DNA of 64,000 bases from Rhizophagus clarus (Eukaryota > Glomeromycota > Glomeromycetes > Glomerales > Glomeraceae), in assembly GCA_015698045.1 (NCBI GenBank), contig BLAL01000244.1:682001-746000 (forward strand), in the 5' to 3' direction. This document shows, piece after piece, positions 1 through 14,713 of the stretch (positions are counted from its first letter, which is position 1; every line of letters starts with the position of its first letter). The translations under genes and the position numbers were made by a program. The notes below the pieces were generated by a model. That model did not search any database. It was not told where the DNA came from and worked only from the letters and a program-made list of their open reading frames with translations.

Positions 1-609
1 TTGTGGCTGAGGTATTACAACCAGTTCTAGATCGGATGCAGGTATGTCAGGAACAACTTGTTCCACAACCTTAGCCTTTTGTTTATCTTGCTTCCGTGAC
101 GATCCATCTTCATTCCTATTGGTACTTGTTGATGCAGCACTAGATTGTGATTGGTGCTCTTTATTTATAGATATTTCCATATCCATAAATTCATCTGATA
201 GCCGGTTAGGATCATATGAAACATCTGAATCTGAGTCAGCCAGTATATCCTTTATTTTCCCACCATCCTTATATACGGCCGCAGCAGTCTTGAAGGCATC
301 TTCGTGTATGAGGAAGGAGGCCCTGTAAAGGATATAGAGAAGGTTTTTGCCATATTTTCGTTTGTCTGCTATCTTATTAAGGCGTTCTTTTATTATTTCT
401 GGAAGGAAGTTTCCTAGGTAGCCTTGGTACTCCTCTTTGCTTGCGTCCTTGGCAAATAACGAAGAGTGTTTGAGGGCCCACCCAAAACTTTGGTCGTCCA
501 ATAAAGTCATAAAAGTGTCAAAAAAGTCGTTTATCATTGTAGCTTATTGAACTTGTTCATATATTGCGTCAAAGCCTGTGTTTTCGTCGACTATGAGTTG
601 TGTAGTCAT
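1..609 (-). pseudogene. 5' part of a transposon-like ORF (ORF1/gag-like), running off the left edge
   Basis: Read on the minus strand, an ATG at 609-607 opens a frame that stays open to base 1 except for one TAA at 546-544. That stop is one C-to-T change from CAA (Gln), and the next in-frame ATG follows at 537-535. About 200 residues are visible. The first 110 or so look globular and helical (FFDTF, YLGNFLPEIIKERL); then comes an acidic and Ser/Asn-rich stretch (DSDSD) and a Lys-rich segment. Codons are richer in G+C than in the host genes nearby, with many CTA, CTC and GCC, as in the LINE-like ORF at 25.9 kb. I infer an ORF1-like protein of a retroelement. No catalytic domain is in view and I do not recognise a family. 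It could instead be a broken host gene. Confidence 0.5.
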
Positions 610-1675
610 ATTCGTTTCACTATATACAGTTTTTGCAAAATAAAAAAAAAAAAATTATTTTGTTGCGTTGTGAACTGCACGGAGTGAGAAAGAGTTTCCC
701 CTTTATTAAAATATTAAATTTGATTACAATTAAATTATTAATACAAATTTTCATATAGTCCAATTTTTGGAATTAGATTTTTATATTTAAAAAATTTATA
801 AATAAAAATTACTAATTAAATAAAAATAATAGATTTATATTATTATTTAATATAAATAACATTAATTGTTATATAATTTTTATTTTTTTTAACTTCAATA
901 TAATAATATTAAATTTTAAAAAATTAAATTAAAATTATTATAATAAAACTGGAAATAATTTTATTAGTTCAAAATACTATATATTTTCATATGCAAAGAT
1001 TACACAAAATATCTATTTATCTATTTACTATTAATACGTAATTAGGTTATTTAGTTATACTTATACTTTAAACTTAATAATAGTTCTAAAACTATTTTAG
1101 TATATATATAAATTAAAATATTATATTTTATATTCATTTAAAAAAAAAAAAATTAAAACCTACTTAATAAATATAAAATTACATTCAGTTAATAATTGAA
1201 TTACTGATTACTAAATAAATATATAAAATATATTTATTTACTTTGATTATAAATATTTTCATATCTAATGATTTAATTTTAAAGATTTTTGTTTATTAAA
1301 ATAAAGTAAATTTTTATCTTTTAAATGAATATAAATTATAATAAAAGTATATATAAAAGCTATAAATTTTTGTTATTTTATTTAAAAAATTTTAGAATTA
1401 TATATATGTTAATAAAATTTTAATTTAAATAATTTAAATGTTAAAAAATAAAATTAAAAATATTAATTTATTTTTTTTTTACTTACTATTTAAAAATAAT
1501 CACTTTATATATTTATAAACTTTTTTAGTTTATTTAACAAAAAAATAATTGAAAAGTAATTGAAAAATAATTAATTATTTTTATTACATATATTTTTAAA
1601 TTTTTTTTTTATTTTTTTTTTTTTATAAATTTAAATCATCTAAATATTATAATACAAATTTAATTTAAATTTATA

Positions 1676-1874
1676 CAGTTAATCTTCTTTATAGTCACCT
1701 CCTATATAATCACATCATATAAAATCCCTTTTTATAAGCACGCCATATTTTGGACCTAATATATTAATAAACATATAGAAAAATCCCTTTTTATAGCCAC
1801 ATCATATGGATTTTTTTATAATTATACCCATTTTTTTTGATCCCAAAGGGTGTGACTATAAAGGAGGATGATTG
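1676..1874. mobile_element. 199-bp MITE with CAGT-type ends and TA target duplication
   Basis: The left end (CAGTTAATCTTCTTTATAGT) and the right end read in reverse (CAATCATCCTCCTTTATAGT) form an imperfect inverted repeat of about 25 bp. TA flanks both ends, at 1674-1675 and 1875-1876. The interior repeats the core TTTATAG-CAC several times. Ends beginning CAGT with TA duplication fit the pogo/Tigger branch of Tc1/mariner (family knowledge). No ORF, so non-autonomous. Related-looking elements lie at 50196-50353 and 61659-61865. Confidence 0.7.
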
Positions 1875-4800
1875 TATATTATAATTTTTATTTAATAAGT
1901 AAATTTTTATAAAAATTTTAATTTTAACTAATTTCATACTAATAATTTATTTTAATAAATCTTGTCATATTATTTTCAGTTATATAAGTAATATTTATAT
2001 TATATTATCATATAATATTAATGTTTATATTATTATATTTATTAGGATAAAGATATTAGCTTTAATTATTTTAACTAATTACAACACTATTACTACATAT
2101 GTTTTAATAAGTTGCAACTTATTACAATATATAAAATTTTTTATATTATAACATTACAGCTAACATTATTATATTAAGTGATTTAAAATTTTTTGAATAG
2201 CTTAATTTTTATTTGTTATAATATCTTTCATTATTAATAATTATGTAACTGATAAAAATAATATACAAATATAGTAAAATTATCCTCTTATTTTTTATTA
2301 GAAATAAAGTTTTTTTTTTAGAAATATATCTTATAATATTGCATAAAATTATAAATTTAATTGAAATTAAAATTTATGATAATTAATTTTTCATTTTTAA
2401 TTTTACTTAATAAGTAAAATTATATATAAAATTTAATTATAATTAACTTAAGATTAATCATAATTTCAATAGGATTCCAAATATCTTTTATATAATTCAT
2501 ATATAAGTTTATATATTATAAGATCTTCTAAAAATTATATATTACAGAAATATTTTTTAAAATTTTTCAATATACTTTTACTTTTAAGCAATTTAGTAAT
2601 AAATTTTAATATTTTATTACTATTGAATTTATCTTAATAAGAGGAATCTAATGATAATAAAATCATATCAATATTGACTGAATTATTATTAAAATTTATC
2701 TGCTATAAACATTTTTATTATTTTTATTTAATAAATTAATAAACTATTTAAAAACATGAGTTCAAATTAAGTAAAAATTTCAGTTCACTAAAAGTGAATT
2801 AAGATTTTTTTTAACTATAGATAGTATTTTTGATTTGAAATTATTGTTTTAACCAATGTTATTTTTGTTTAATCCTAGTAAATTTCCGTTATATTATTTC
2901 CATTATCATGTGATAATTGTAAGAATTCATCCGGTGCTTCATACACCAATTTTAATTCTGATCATTCTTTAATGAAGATTTTTTTTTTTTTTTTTTACAA
3001 ATACATGAATGAATACTCGCGTAATTCCAAAAATAGATATAATAATATAATTTTAATTTTTAATTGAATTAACGATTTACATTATCCGTTATTTTAAGAA
3101 TGATTGATATTAAAAATGGAAACGTGATGCAATATTACAAATCTTAATAAATATTATTATTATTATTATTATTATGTGTACGATAACACCTTTTTTTTTT
3201 TTTTTTTAAAAAAAAAAACCTTAATATAAAAAACTAAAATTGGGTCAGTTAGATCGTCGGTTTTTAATTGAAAACCGGTTCTTGGCATCAAACAAGTTTA
3301 AACTTTATTTATTAAGATTTGAAAGTTTTTTTTTAGTTAAAAAAAGAATTTAAAGTCTCAAACTCGAAACTTGAATGAATAAAAACCAATACTGAATGAA
3401 TGAAATCAAAATCATTCATCACCGAACAAAAAAAAAACCGGAATATCCGAATAAAAGTACAGTAAGGTAATTATATGATTCTTTGGATTAGTGTGATGCG
3501 TCGCAGTTTAATTGACAATAATAATAATAATAATATCTGCAAAATATTTACAATTACAATACTTAATATACAAGTATAAGTTGTACGGCTGTGTAATAAA
3601 AATTTTTATTTTGGTGTTACTCCTAATAAATTTGATCGGCAAGTTTCGGGTCTATTTTTAGAGGATAACATAATTAAAGGTAGCCGAAATTTTTTAGGTT
3701 TAAAATATTTTAGGAGCCCATAAATACAAATAACATATATATAATAACGGATTACAATCGTGACACGGGACTGCCGATAATATCCGAAACAATTAAAAAA
3801 AAAAAAAAAAGTCTCGGAAACGCTAAGTGAAACTATAAGATTCAAGTGTAAAATTTTTAAAGTTAATAAGAATGTTACAAAATGATAACATGTACAGTTA
3901 TCTTTTATCTGTTATCTCGACTATTACAGTTTTTTTTCCACGCAGATCAACCGGCAAAATGATCGGTATCCGTGAAATACTAACCGTCTAAGGTTTGGTT
4001 CCCTGACTAAACTTTTTTTGATTTATACGTGTTATTATAAATTGGTTTGTTATACTGTACGTGTTTTTATCAATTATTAAACTTGTATAAAAAATATATA
4101 CACATATATATATATATATTATTTATTTATTTATTTTTCAATTCTTTATATTATTTACTTATGGACACTCAAAAAATATATCGTGTAATGTATCTAATGT
4201 ATCATAAAAAAACTCTTAATTAACAAAAAAAGATAATTGACTCAATTTACCCATTTAAGAGATAGATGAAGCGATTAACAGTTAACAGGATAACCAACTA
4301 ATTAAAAATATATTATGGAAAATCTTTTCTATATAAATAAAGAGAATATATATAAAGAGACTAATAAGATTAATGGCTTTGTTCCAACTTTGTTCCAAAG
4401 GTTTGTTCCAATGAGAAATTGTTATTATTAATTGTGAGATATGTCGCTTTATTCGATTAAAAAGTTATGTACTAAAACCAGTTTTAAATCTTGATTAAAT
4501 TAAATAACAAATTGGATAACAAGTATGATTATCATTACCGCGAAATATACAAAATGTGGATAACAAAAAAGAAACGAAATATATACGCTATATATACGTT
4601 ATATATGTATTATATACACATTATAAATACTATATAAAATATATACAAAACTTTTTAGGTTTAATTTGTATTTCAATCAACAATCAAATACAATCCAATC
4701 CCCCTCAATAAATTATATTATTTATTTAGATTTACAAAATCACAAAAAAAAAATTTTTTGTGTATACAAAAAATTGCACAAAAAAAACTCATGACTAGCG

Positions 4801-5752
4801 AATGAAAAGAAAGAAGAATTAAATAAAAATATAAATATATGAAAAATATAATAAAAAAATAAATTAAATAAAAAAAGAAGGTAAGAATAATAATAATAAT
4901 TAAAATAAATAATAAAAAAAAAAAAAAAATAAGAAAGTAAATAAATAAATAAAAATAAATACATAAATAAATAAATGAGTGAATGTATGAATGAATAAAT
5001 GAATATAATAAAACCTTATTTTTAAAAGAAAAATGTTCTTACTGGTCTAGAATATGAGTTCTAATAGAATCAAACTTCCTTTTTACTCGAATATTTTTTT
5101 TTCTTGATCTACAAAATAGATTGCGTTAAAGTTGTTTCTAAAGTAAGGGAAATAACAACAAAACTTGTATTAAGAAAGATTACGAATCATTTTTTTTTAC
5201 AGTTGAGAACCTTATTTCTTTCAATGAAAAAGAAATGAACATCTCATTTGAGTTTAGTCTTTTCTATTATACAATCAAAAGGATTTATATTGTTCTAATA
5301 CCAAATTTTTATTATTATTATTCTTACAAATGTGGAATCATTAAAATAAATGAATCCAATTATAATTTCGTTTTTTAATAATAAAAGATTTAGTAAAAAA
5401 AAAAAAAAATAAATAATAATTTGACCTTTTTAATATTCATTAATACTAAACTTTAAAAAAAAAAAAATTTTTTTATTTGTTATTGTTATTATTATTATTA
5501 TCAGTTATTATATATATATAGTTTATATACACATTACACACACACATATATATACTTATATAAATATACTTGTATATATATATATATACGTATATACGAA
5601 AAAAAATTTTTTGCCCAAATGTATGACAAGAGTAATTTGTGATCATACTCTTTCTCAAAAAAGATAATTTTTTCTTCCTCTTTTTTTTTTTTTAAGGTTT
5701 CAGGGGTGAAAAAAAATGAGTAAAACATAAAATTGAATGCAATCAGAAATTC

Positions 5753-5785
<33 letters not shown>

Positions 5786-6381
5786 TTTTATATATACATA
5801 TTTTTTTTTTTCGAATTAAAATTAAATATTTTGATTATTATTATGCAAAAGAATTTGTACTGATCACACGTGGGTTTGGAAAAAAAAGGTTAATCGATCT
5901 ATTATTAATTTTGTGTAAATTAACTCATTTTATATATTCGGTTAATCAACACAAAATTATCGTTGTGATGAAACAAGTCATGTGATAGGACAGTTTTCCG
6001 GTAGAATTCTATCATTCTATAAGTATCCCGTTTTCTCGTTCTATCCCGATCAAGTCAAATCATTATCCGGACTATCACAGATTATTCCATGCAATTGATG
6101 TGTCACTAACAACGACACTTACAGGTATACCTTACGAAGAACACGCATGTCGGAATTACGCCGGTTGTTCCGTCCCGTTTCAATATTTGTTTAAAATAGA
6201 TTGTAATTTAGATTGTGAAGATCCTGAATACTTATCAAATAACATGCGCATAATCTAATGATAAAATTGGAATTTTTCAATGAATGTTACCAATTCTATT
6301 TAGTTTTACTTTTTTTGAAATTTAATTTTTTAATTAATCCATTTTAGACAATTTTAGAAAATAAATTTTTTTTTTTTTTTT

Positions 6382-6421
<40 letters not shown>

Positions 6422-7132
6422 TATAATAATAATAAACAAGTATGCAAGAGTATTCTTCTTTCATTTCTTTATTAGATAGTTAAAGTAATTGATTTACAAT
6501 TTTTTATTCAAGTTTAATCAAAAAATTAATTATTGTTAATTATTCCATAGCTTATTCAAAGTTCTGTACGAAAATATTGTATCTTAGATATAACAAACCA
6601 AAATATTTTAAATAATTTGCTTTTACACTGCAGATATTTTGTCACGCACATTGTACATGCGCATAATTAGAATTATTTCTTTTACTCGCAGAAATTGCTG
6701 CTCCTAATTTATGCATTGACATTTTCTTTGTGTTCATGCCTCAATTAATTCGAAAAGAATACCTAAAATAAATATACATACATACATACATACATACATG
6801 AATAAGTAAACTTATGCATTTAATTTTAAATTTTAATGAAACTCTCAAGAAATTTAAAACTTTAAAACTTAGAGATCTTAGGAAAAAAATCATGGCTTCA
6901 CAACATTTTTTGTCGATCCAAATGACCAATAATCGGTTTTTCCGGGTTTCGTCATAAAAGATAATTAAACCTAATTAACCTAATTAACTTAATTAATGTA
7001 TATTAAAATTAGAAACAAACAAGAGAAACAAACAATTTTTCAGGGGGGGGAAGACCATATTGTATAAACGGTTTTCATATTATTAATATTAAATTATTTT
7101 TCTTCTTCATACAAAATTTCATTTAAAGAAAG

Positions 7133-7136
<4 letters not shown>

Positions 7137-7178
<42 letters not shown>

Positions 7179-7206
7179 TATTTGTTTATTCATTATTATT
7201 ATTATT
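7137..7206. repeat. (ATT)n microsatellite
   Basis: About 13 pure ATT units followed by interrupted ones. Simple-sequence repeat with no sign of function. Confidence 0.9.
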
Positions 7207-7982
7207 TATTTTTTTTTTTAAATAAAAAAAAAAAGTACGATTAGAGATATCCGTCTAATTCCGATTTTCCCGTTAAACGTAAAACAAAAATTAACAAGAA
7301 TGTAATTCACCAAATGCAATGATGAAATCTTCGATTTCTCTTCTTATTTTTTTTTTACTTTTTTTGATAATAATAAATTAGAAATGTTACAGTACTATAG
7401 TTCTTATTAATCAATACATTATGTTGTAATTCTTATTAATCAATAAACAATTCTAATATTCATATGTTAATAATTAAACTTTTTTACCTTTAACAAACCG
7501 TATGACAGAATAAATATTTAATTCTTCCTGCACGTAATTAAAAAGATTGTAAATAAAAAAAAAATCATTTTATCTTAAAGAAAAAAAATGCAGGGAGAGC
7601 ATCAAACTTTCTATATAAATATCAAACCGAATTTATCAAAGATTCAATGTGAAAGAGAAAGAATCTAAAACTTGTAACAAATAGAGGAGTACATAAATAT
7701 TTATTACATAAACGATTTTAAATAATTGGTTTTTTTTTTCGATATTTCCTTTCATGTAATAAAAATAAATATATAAAAATAAATATAAAAATAAAACAAA
7801 AAAAAAAAAGGTAATAAAAATAAATAAAAATAAAATAATTTTTTTTTCCTGTGGTCATTGTGGAGCTTTTTTAAAAAAAAATAATTTTTATTTTTTTTTT
7901 ATTTTTTATTATTAATTAAATATCCAATACAAAGTTTTTCCAATTTTTTCCAGGCGTTCTTTATTTTTTGTTAAAAAAAGAA

Positions 7983-8020
<38 letters not shown>

Positions 8021-9186
8021 TTAAAAATAAATAAATAAATAAATATTATACGGTATATAAATAACAATAATGAAACACTGCAGATTCGAACATGAAAATT
8101 GAACTTGTAATCGATTCAAGTTGACCAAAAATTAATTAGCAATATTATTATCATTACTCTTTTTGGGAAGGCTTGATTATGATGAGTAAATCATTTCTTT
8201 AAAGATTTTAGATTATAAACATATGAACGCAGTTTTTTTTTTTTTTTTTGAAATCTAATGAACGAACGAATAAATTTAAGGTTTAACTTAAAATTTATTC
8301 CAAAAGAAAGATCTTTGGACAAGGAATTGATCATACCTTTCAATGATGAACCAACCAAAATTTATCTTTCTTTTTTCTCCCAAAAAAATTTTATGAGTAC
8401 ATCTATTTATTTATGCCGAATATATATATCAAATATGTCATAATAAGCCTAATCCGGTCCTTATTTATAACCGTCATTTACTATTTTATTATATAACCGT
8501 CATTTTATCTGTCTTTTTAAGAAACTTTATTTGTTAATAAAAGAAATATTTTTTATTATTATTTGTTTTTTTGTACAATCGTTTTTATCTGTTTATCCGT
8601 TATAAAAACTTTATTTATTTCGATTTTATTGGCCGTGATATTGGATTGGATGATGCATTTTACGAATAAATTAAATAAAATAATAAAGGTACAGTTTAAA
8701 TTGAAGAAATTTACTTTTAGAAACTTGGAGATTTTGTGGCGTTAACGTAAAAGCGACTAAAAACGACTAAAAACGTTGAATATAAATTATAACCAATAAC
8801 CTGGTATTAATGAATCGACTGATCTGCGCACCTTAATACTTCACATGGTAAGTTGGCCATAGCTTTTTGTTATCCATAAATATTTGTAACATAATAATCG
8901 AATATTTATTTTATTACTGGTATACTTGTAAAAAAACCAGTTTGAAAAAAAAGGAGTCTCATTATCTCATATTATATTTATTTCCTTAATGTTGTTAAAA
9001 AAAGCATAATTGATATCTATAAAAAAATTTCTTATTTCCCTTTTTTTTTTTTTCTTGAACGATAAAAAAAAAAAAAAAAAAAAAAATTTTATATACATAT
9101 ATTTTTATATTTTCTCTCTCTTAATTAAATTATTTTTAGAAAGTAAAAACTTATATAATAAAATACTGTTTAGAAAAAAAAAATTA

Positions 9187-10295
9187 TTAAAAAATTATTT
9201 TTTTCTGGGCAATAAACCTGTGGGAGGTTCTAAATGTGGTAAATTGATTGTATTCCAGTTCTGCCATTTCTACCATATTGTCATATTCTTCTTCCGTTAT
9301 ATTCAAATGATTGATTATTTGTTGCTTCATCTTTAATGAAAGATGACGTATGTAGGAAACTCCAAATTCTCCTGTTTTACCTGCCCATGTTCCAATTGGA
9401 GAAATTGCAATTTCATGATTTACAACTGAAACTTGGTTATTATTGAGTAACCAATCTTCAAATTTCTCGCAAATTGAACTATTCATGTTTATTGCAACAA
9501 CTAAATAAATTATGAAACATTTGTAAGAATTACAATGAAACGAAATGAACAAATAATGAAACGAAAGTATCCTTACAGGCTTGATTCATCTTTTCTAAAT
9601 TTTTACCACATCTAGAAAACTCAGAGTCCGTTTGCATGATTTCTAGCCATGAACCGGATTTTGTGAGACGAAATAATTCTCGCAAGACTGTTTCTTCCCA
9701 TTCTTTCTCCGAAAACGACTCCCCCACCAGTCTTGCGAACACGAGATCAAATGTGTTATCTTCGAAGGGCAAACCCTCGAGGATGTTTCCGAGGGTAAAT
9801 TTGAGATTTTCCTCATGATGTTTTGTTGGAAATATAGGTGCTATATCAACACCTATAAAATTACTCTCAGGATAATTTTTGGCCATTTCCAATGACCAAG
9901 TACCAGTTCCACAACTTTTTAAAATGAAAATAATTTAATTTTTCATGTTAATAATAATATACTTACATAATATATATACTGTGTATATTATAAACTTACC
10001 CAATATCTATTACATTTGCACCTTTTTTAAGAATTTCTTCTACAGGAGAAGAAAAATTGCTTTGCCACTGGTGCCTTATTAAATAATGTGGATCCTCAAG
10101 CCACAATTTTTTCTCTTCGGCATTTGCCGGTAAAGGATATTTCATCTCACCGTTCTTGGATCTACCGACAATTATAAACTTTCTGTCAAAACTAGTTGGC
10201 GTGGTTGGTGGATCTTGACCTAAACAAGCAGGTCTTCTACGTCCATTATATTCGTCTCTGATTGAATTGGTGTTTCTTCTCAGCGCGTTACCCAT
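9187..10295 (-). CDS. SAM-dependent class I methyltransferase, 3 exons, 315 aa
   Basis: Exons 10295-10000, 9914-9577 and 9500-9187 join in frame (296+338+314 nt) with GT-AG introns of 85 and 76 bp. The first intron falls inside the SAM-binding glycine loop, so joining the exons rebuilds motif I (VIDIGCGTGTW, residues about 95-105). An acidic residue follows at the end of strand 2 (NFIGVDI), then the strand-4 motif (FDLVFAR) and the post-motif helix (LRELFRLTKSGSWLEI). This is a Methyltransf_11/25-type fold; the substrate cannot be read from sequence. The N-terminus MGNALRRN has a glycine at position 2, so N-myristoylation is possible but unproven. The last about 100 residues are an alpha-helical C-terminal part. 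The gene stands alone, with over 8 kb free of genes on each side. Confidence 0.85.
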
Positions 10296-10558
10296 AATGT
10301 ATATATAATGTGTAAAGAAAAAATATATAATATTATTTTTTTTTTTATTGTAAATTAAAGCGTAAAAAATAAATCTTAATTTTTTTTATTATTCTTAGAG
10401 TCGTAATGAAAGAGGAATTTCGAATATTGAATTTAAGGAAAAGAAGGGAAAATTGATGATATTATGATATCAGGAAAAAGAAAAAAGGAAAAGGAAAAAA
10501 AAAAATTACAAATATATATATATTTTTTTTTTTTCCAATGAATCAAAGAGTGAGAAGG

Positions 10559-10589
<31 letters not shown>

Positions 10590-10598
10590 ATTTATTTT

Positions 10599-10641
<43 letters not shown>

Positions 10642-12370
10642 TAGTAGAACAAAAAAGTGAAACGAAAGGATAATAAAAAATATTTATAAAGAGTTTGTTT
10701 TAAAACCGGCTATATTTTTTATTTTTTATTTTTTTTTTTCCTGACAGGATTATGGGCATTTATATTGAATTTTTTTATATTAATTATTGTAATACCAAAA
10801 TTAATAAACATTATTCAATAAATATAATAATATATGAGTATAAAGGATTTTATATATAATGTACTTAAATCAGTATAAAAAAAATATAATAATAAAAAAG
10901 AGTTGTTATTAAGTTTGTTTTATTGTACACCGCAAAATATACAAACTTAAAAAATTTTTTTTTTTTTATCTTTAAAAAAAAAAAAAATCTATTTTAATTA
11001 TTTTTATTTTATATATATATATTTTTTTTATCATTTTTTTTTCTTTTTAAGCCAGAATAAATAAACAAAATTTTTTTTTTTTTTTTTTCTTCGCAAATAT
11101 TATTTGTTATTGCATATTTTTAATTATTTAATAAGAAAGCACTAAGTATAGTAAGTTTAAACGAACGATTATGATTGGTCTATAATAGTTCCCGGTATGA
11201 AAACCGGAAATTAAAATATCCTTTTAAGTAGTCATTCAAAAAACTGTTAATGCGTTAAAAATATTGATGATCTACTTTGCATTACTTTTTTTCAGAAAGA
11301 ATTTTAGGATTGTACAGTACGTACCATACCTGTTTCTTTCTTTTTTTTTACAGTTATTAATTTTGTTGGTTTTACAAAAGTTACAACATATAATAAATAA
11401 TAACATAAAAAAAAAATAATAAATTTTTTTCTTTTTATCCCTGCTTTTTTCTTTCTTTTTCTTTTTAAAAAGAAAAAAAATATAGTAACCTATAATATTT
11501 CGCATATTATTTAAATAAAAAAACGGAATAATGAAAATATATTCCGAAACCACTTGTTAACCGCCAAGGCATAGAAAACTTTAAAAAAAAAAAAAAAAAA
11601 TTAAAGATTTGATCTTGTAATATCGTACAAACAACTCATGATTATAAATATTTATGAAATTATGATAAATTTTAAAAATGTTAAACATATTATTGGTCGG
11701 TGACCCTGAATTATTTATAAAACCACTAAAAAATCAATATTAACCCGCGCCGAAAAAAAAAAAAAGAAAAAGAAAAAAAAGAAAAAAAAAAAATCTAAAA
11801 TCAAAAAAAAATAAAATAAAATAAAAATAAAAAAAAATAAAATAAAAAATAAAAATAAAACAAATACTTTCCTTCAAGCAAAATGAGAGCAAATTGGTAT
11901 CATAACTCGAATAAATAATTAGTACAAATTTAGCAGTTCATTCAGTTTATTCAAAAAAGAAAAAAAAAAAAACATTTTTATTTATCATTATTTGGGCTCC
12001 TTGATACATAAATTTGAAAATCCGTGTATTTATTATTTTATTATTATTATTATTATACGTGTATTATGTATACTGTATGTGTGCAATCGAAAAGTTCAAA
12101 AAAAAAAAAAAAAAAAATTTATGCGAATCAAAAAATGTCTCTCTGTTTATAATAAACGATTAGCTGTAGATTGCACTTGAATTGATATACTTTTTTTATA
12201 CCTTGTAATGATTATCAATCTGATTTATGAAAAAGGTGACAGCTTTCATCTTACAAAATTTTCCCCGCAAAAAAAATAAATTACTTATTTAATAATAAAA
12301 GTTATATTTGGAAGAATTATGAGAGGTTCTTGTCCAGTTTCAATTAAGTTTTCATTTGTAACAGCTTCAT

Positions 12371-12401
<31 letters not shown>

Positions 12402-13116
12402 GTTTAGGAAAAGAAATAAAAAATAAAAAATAAACAATATAAAAAGGAAATTATTTTAAATGAAAACTTATTAATACTTCATAATATACATAATGTGTAT
12501 ACGTTTAGTGTACCGAATATACACACATAATAAATTAAGTGTTACATTATGCAAATCACGTATCACGTATTGGTGAATCATTTTTTTTGAAAGATACGAT
12601 GACAATGAAAATGTATAACATGAGATGTGATAATCTATTTGCACAAAGCATAAACAAATAAAAATTTAAATCCAGTCGTAAAATTTTTTTTTTTTTAAAA
12701 AAAATTTGCGCGTTTACGCGTTAAATCATGGGAAATAATTTACGGTGTTGTGTCACCTTTATGATGTTTACGATATATTGGGAAAATATTTTCTTGTTTA
12801 AATTTGTAAAAGATCAGGATTGAAGAGATTTTTTTTTTGTTTTCTTTTTTCTTTCATTTCATTTTTCATTTCTTTCACTTCATTTATTTATTTATTTACA
12901 TACGGTTACTCATGAAACAATTTTCATATTTATAATACTAATATTTTTGCGTATATTCCGATTTCCGATTGTAATATGCACTTGTTTATCATAAATCATT
13001 AGTATAGTAAGTCTATTAAATCTAATAAGTCTAGCAACATAATTGCATTTTTTTTTATATTTAAAATAAAATCATATTCTTTTCTTGGAACTTTTTTCTT
13101 GGAACTTGTAATAATT

Positions 13117-13119
<3 letters not shown>

Positions 13120-13150
<31 letters not shown>
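13120..13150. repeat. (TA)n microsatellite
   Basis: About 15 TA units, followed 5 bp later by a shorter TA run. Confidence 0.9.
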
Positions 13151-13152
<2 letters not shown>

Positions 13153-14550
13153 TAATATATATATATAACGCACGGTTTACCACTCCCGAACACTTATAAC
13201 TTTTCGGTATAACCATGTTTTTTGTATTAAATTAATATGTTCTTTTTTTAGCGGAAATTAATTTATAATAAGAATTGGAAATTTGGCGTAAAAAAAACAT
13301 TACAAAGCAAAAAAAAAGATCATGAGTTCATTTACAAATCATAACCGAAATAACCGAAATTCTACGATTGGATTTTCACGGAATATCCGACATTTTACCT
13401 TTAAAAATAAAATTAAATGACCGAGGGTTCAATATAATAAACTTAAGTAATCAAGAATACTAAAAAATTTTTAATTATGTAATCGGTAAAAAAAAAACCT
13501 AGTCAATATATAGTTTAGATCTGTCAAAATGATATTTTAGATCTTTTTTACAACAAAAAAATATGATTATTACAATTATTTTCTATATACAGTATGTACA
13601 CACAGACATACAGTATATACAATACATACATACATACATACATACTAACACATAGTCAACACATGCGGCGACTTCTTATTTACCCATTTGACCATTATAA
13701 TAATGTAGTTATTTACAATACCAAAATAAAAATAACGAAATCTTGTAGTGAAACATTACGCCAAATTCTTTCATAATATGGTACACTTTCAATTACTAAA
13801 TATGTGAAAAAAGGATAAGATATAATATGAGTAATTAATAATAAAGGTTAACTTTATCGAGCACAAATATTTTAGGATTGGTAATAATTTCTATTCTGTT
13901 CTTATAAAAAAAATTTATTATAACCTTATGACTCTCACGAAAGCTGATCCCTTTATGTATTTTACACAAAAAAGGGTTTGCATCAAGAAATCTTTCTGTT
14001 ACACCTGAAAAATAGTTTTGAGTGCCCCGGATGCCGTTCTGTCACGTGTACGTGTTTCGGATTATTATTTTTCAAAAAAAGGTGTTATCTGATAATATAT
14101 ACAGTATGTTAGTAATTATATAATCTAAATTTTATTTCAAGTTTCGCACACTTTTAAGCATATTACTACCATATTACTGCCATATTACTGCCATATTACA
14201 TGTTCTTTTTTTTTTTTAATAAAACAAATAAAACTTTTATTGAACTTTTGAATTCACCCGGCAGGTTGTGAGACAGGAATTTTTATTTTTCCGTTTGATT
14301 CATGTTTAGAGCATCAATAGACAAACAAAGCCACATTCATACTTTTGTGTGGATAAACAGTTTCAATAATGAATCAAAAATTAAATGTTTATGCTTGCCC
14401 CTCCTTCATTGATATATGGTTTTTTTTTTTTTTTGTTTTGATTCGTCTTTCATTTTTTATGAAAGTAATTTTTTTTCTTTATTTACAACAAATAAATAAT
14501 TGGTAAACTTAGTGGGAAATCTGTTTATTATTGGTGAAAATCTTAAATCC

Positions 14551-14713
14551 TTTTGTCTCAGGTTTGAATTAAAAAAAAAACCTAAAAAAAAAAAACTCGT
14601 ATGATTTTTAAAGTTTCAAATGTTAACATTGTCAAATCTTCTTTTTTCTTTCTTGTCTCAGATTTGAATAAAAAAAAAAAAAAACTAAAAAAAAACTCGT
14701 ATGATTAACATTG
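14551..14713. repeat. Tandem duplication, period about 100 bp
   Basis: The string TTGTCTCAGRTTTGAAT, an A-rich run, CTAAAAAAAAA, then ACTCGTATGATT and TTAACATTG occurs twice in direct orientation, starting near 14556 and 14655. The copies differ mainly in homopolymer length and a roughly 25-bp indel. Confidence 0.75.

Larger units (their letters stand above)
610..9186. other. Gene-free A+T-rich stretch
   Basis: No supported gene here. The first 2.3 kb is extremely A+T-rich and looks like eroded repeat DNA; it contains the small inverted-repeat element at 1676-1874. The rest has many homopolymer runs (for example poly-T near 6366-6413 and poly-A near 7990-8020) and an (ATT)n microsatellite. 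Short open frames near 5.5-5.9, 8.3 and 8.6 kb are low-complexity or lack any family likeness. Confidence 0.6.

Noticed and set aside
44..328. Plus-strand open frame of 94 codons
   Set aside because: It is the mirror of the minus-strand transposon-like frame, which is longer and has coherent composition.
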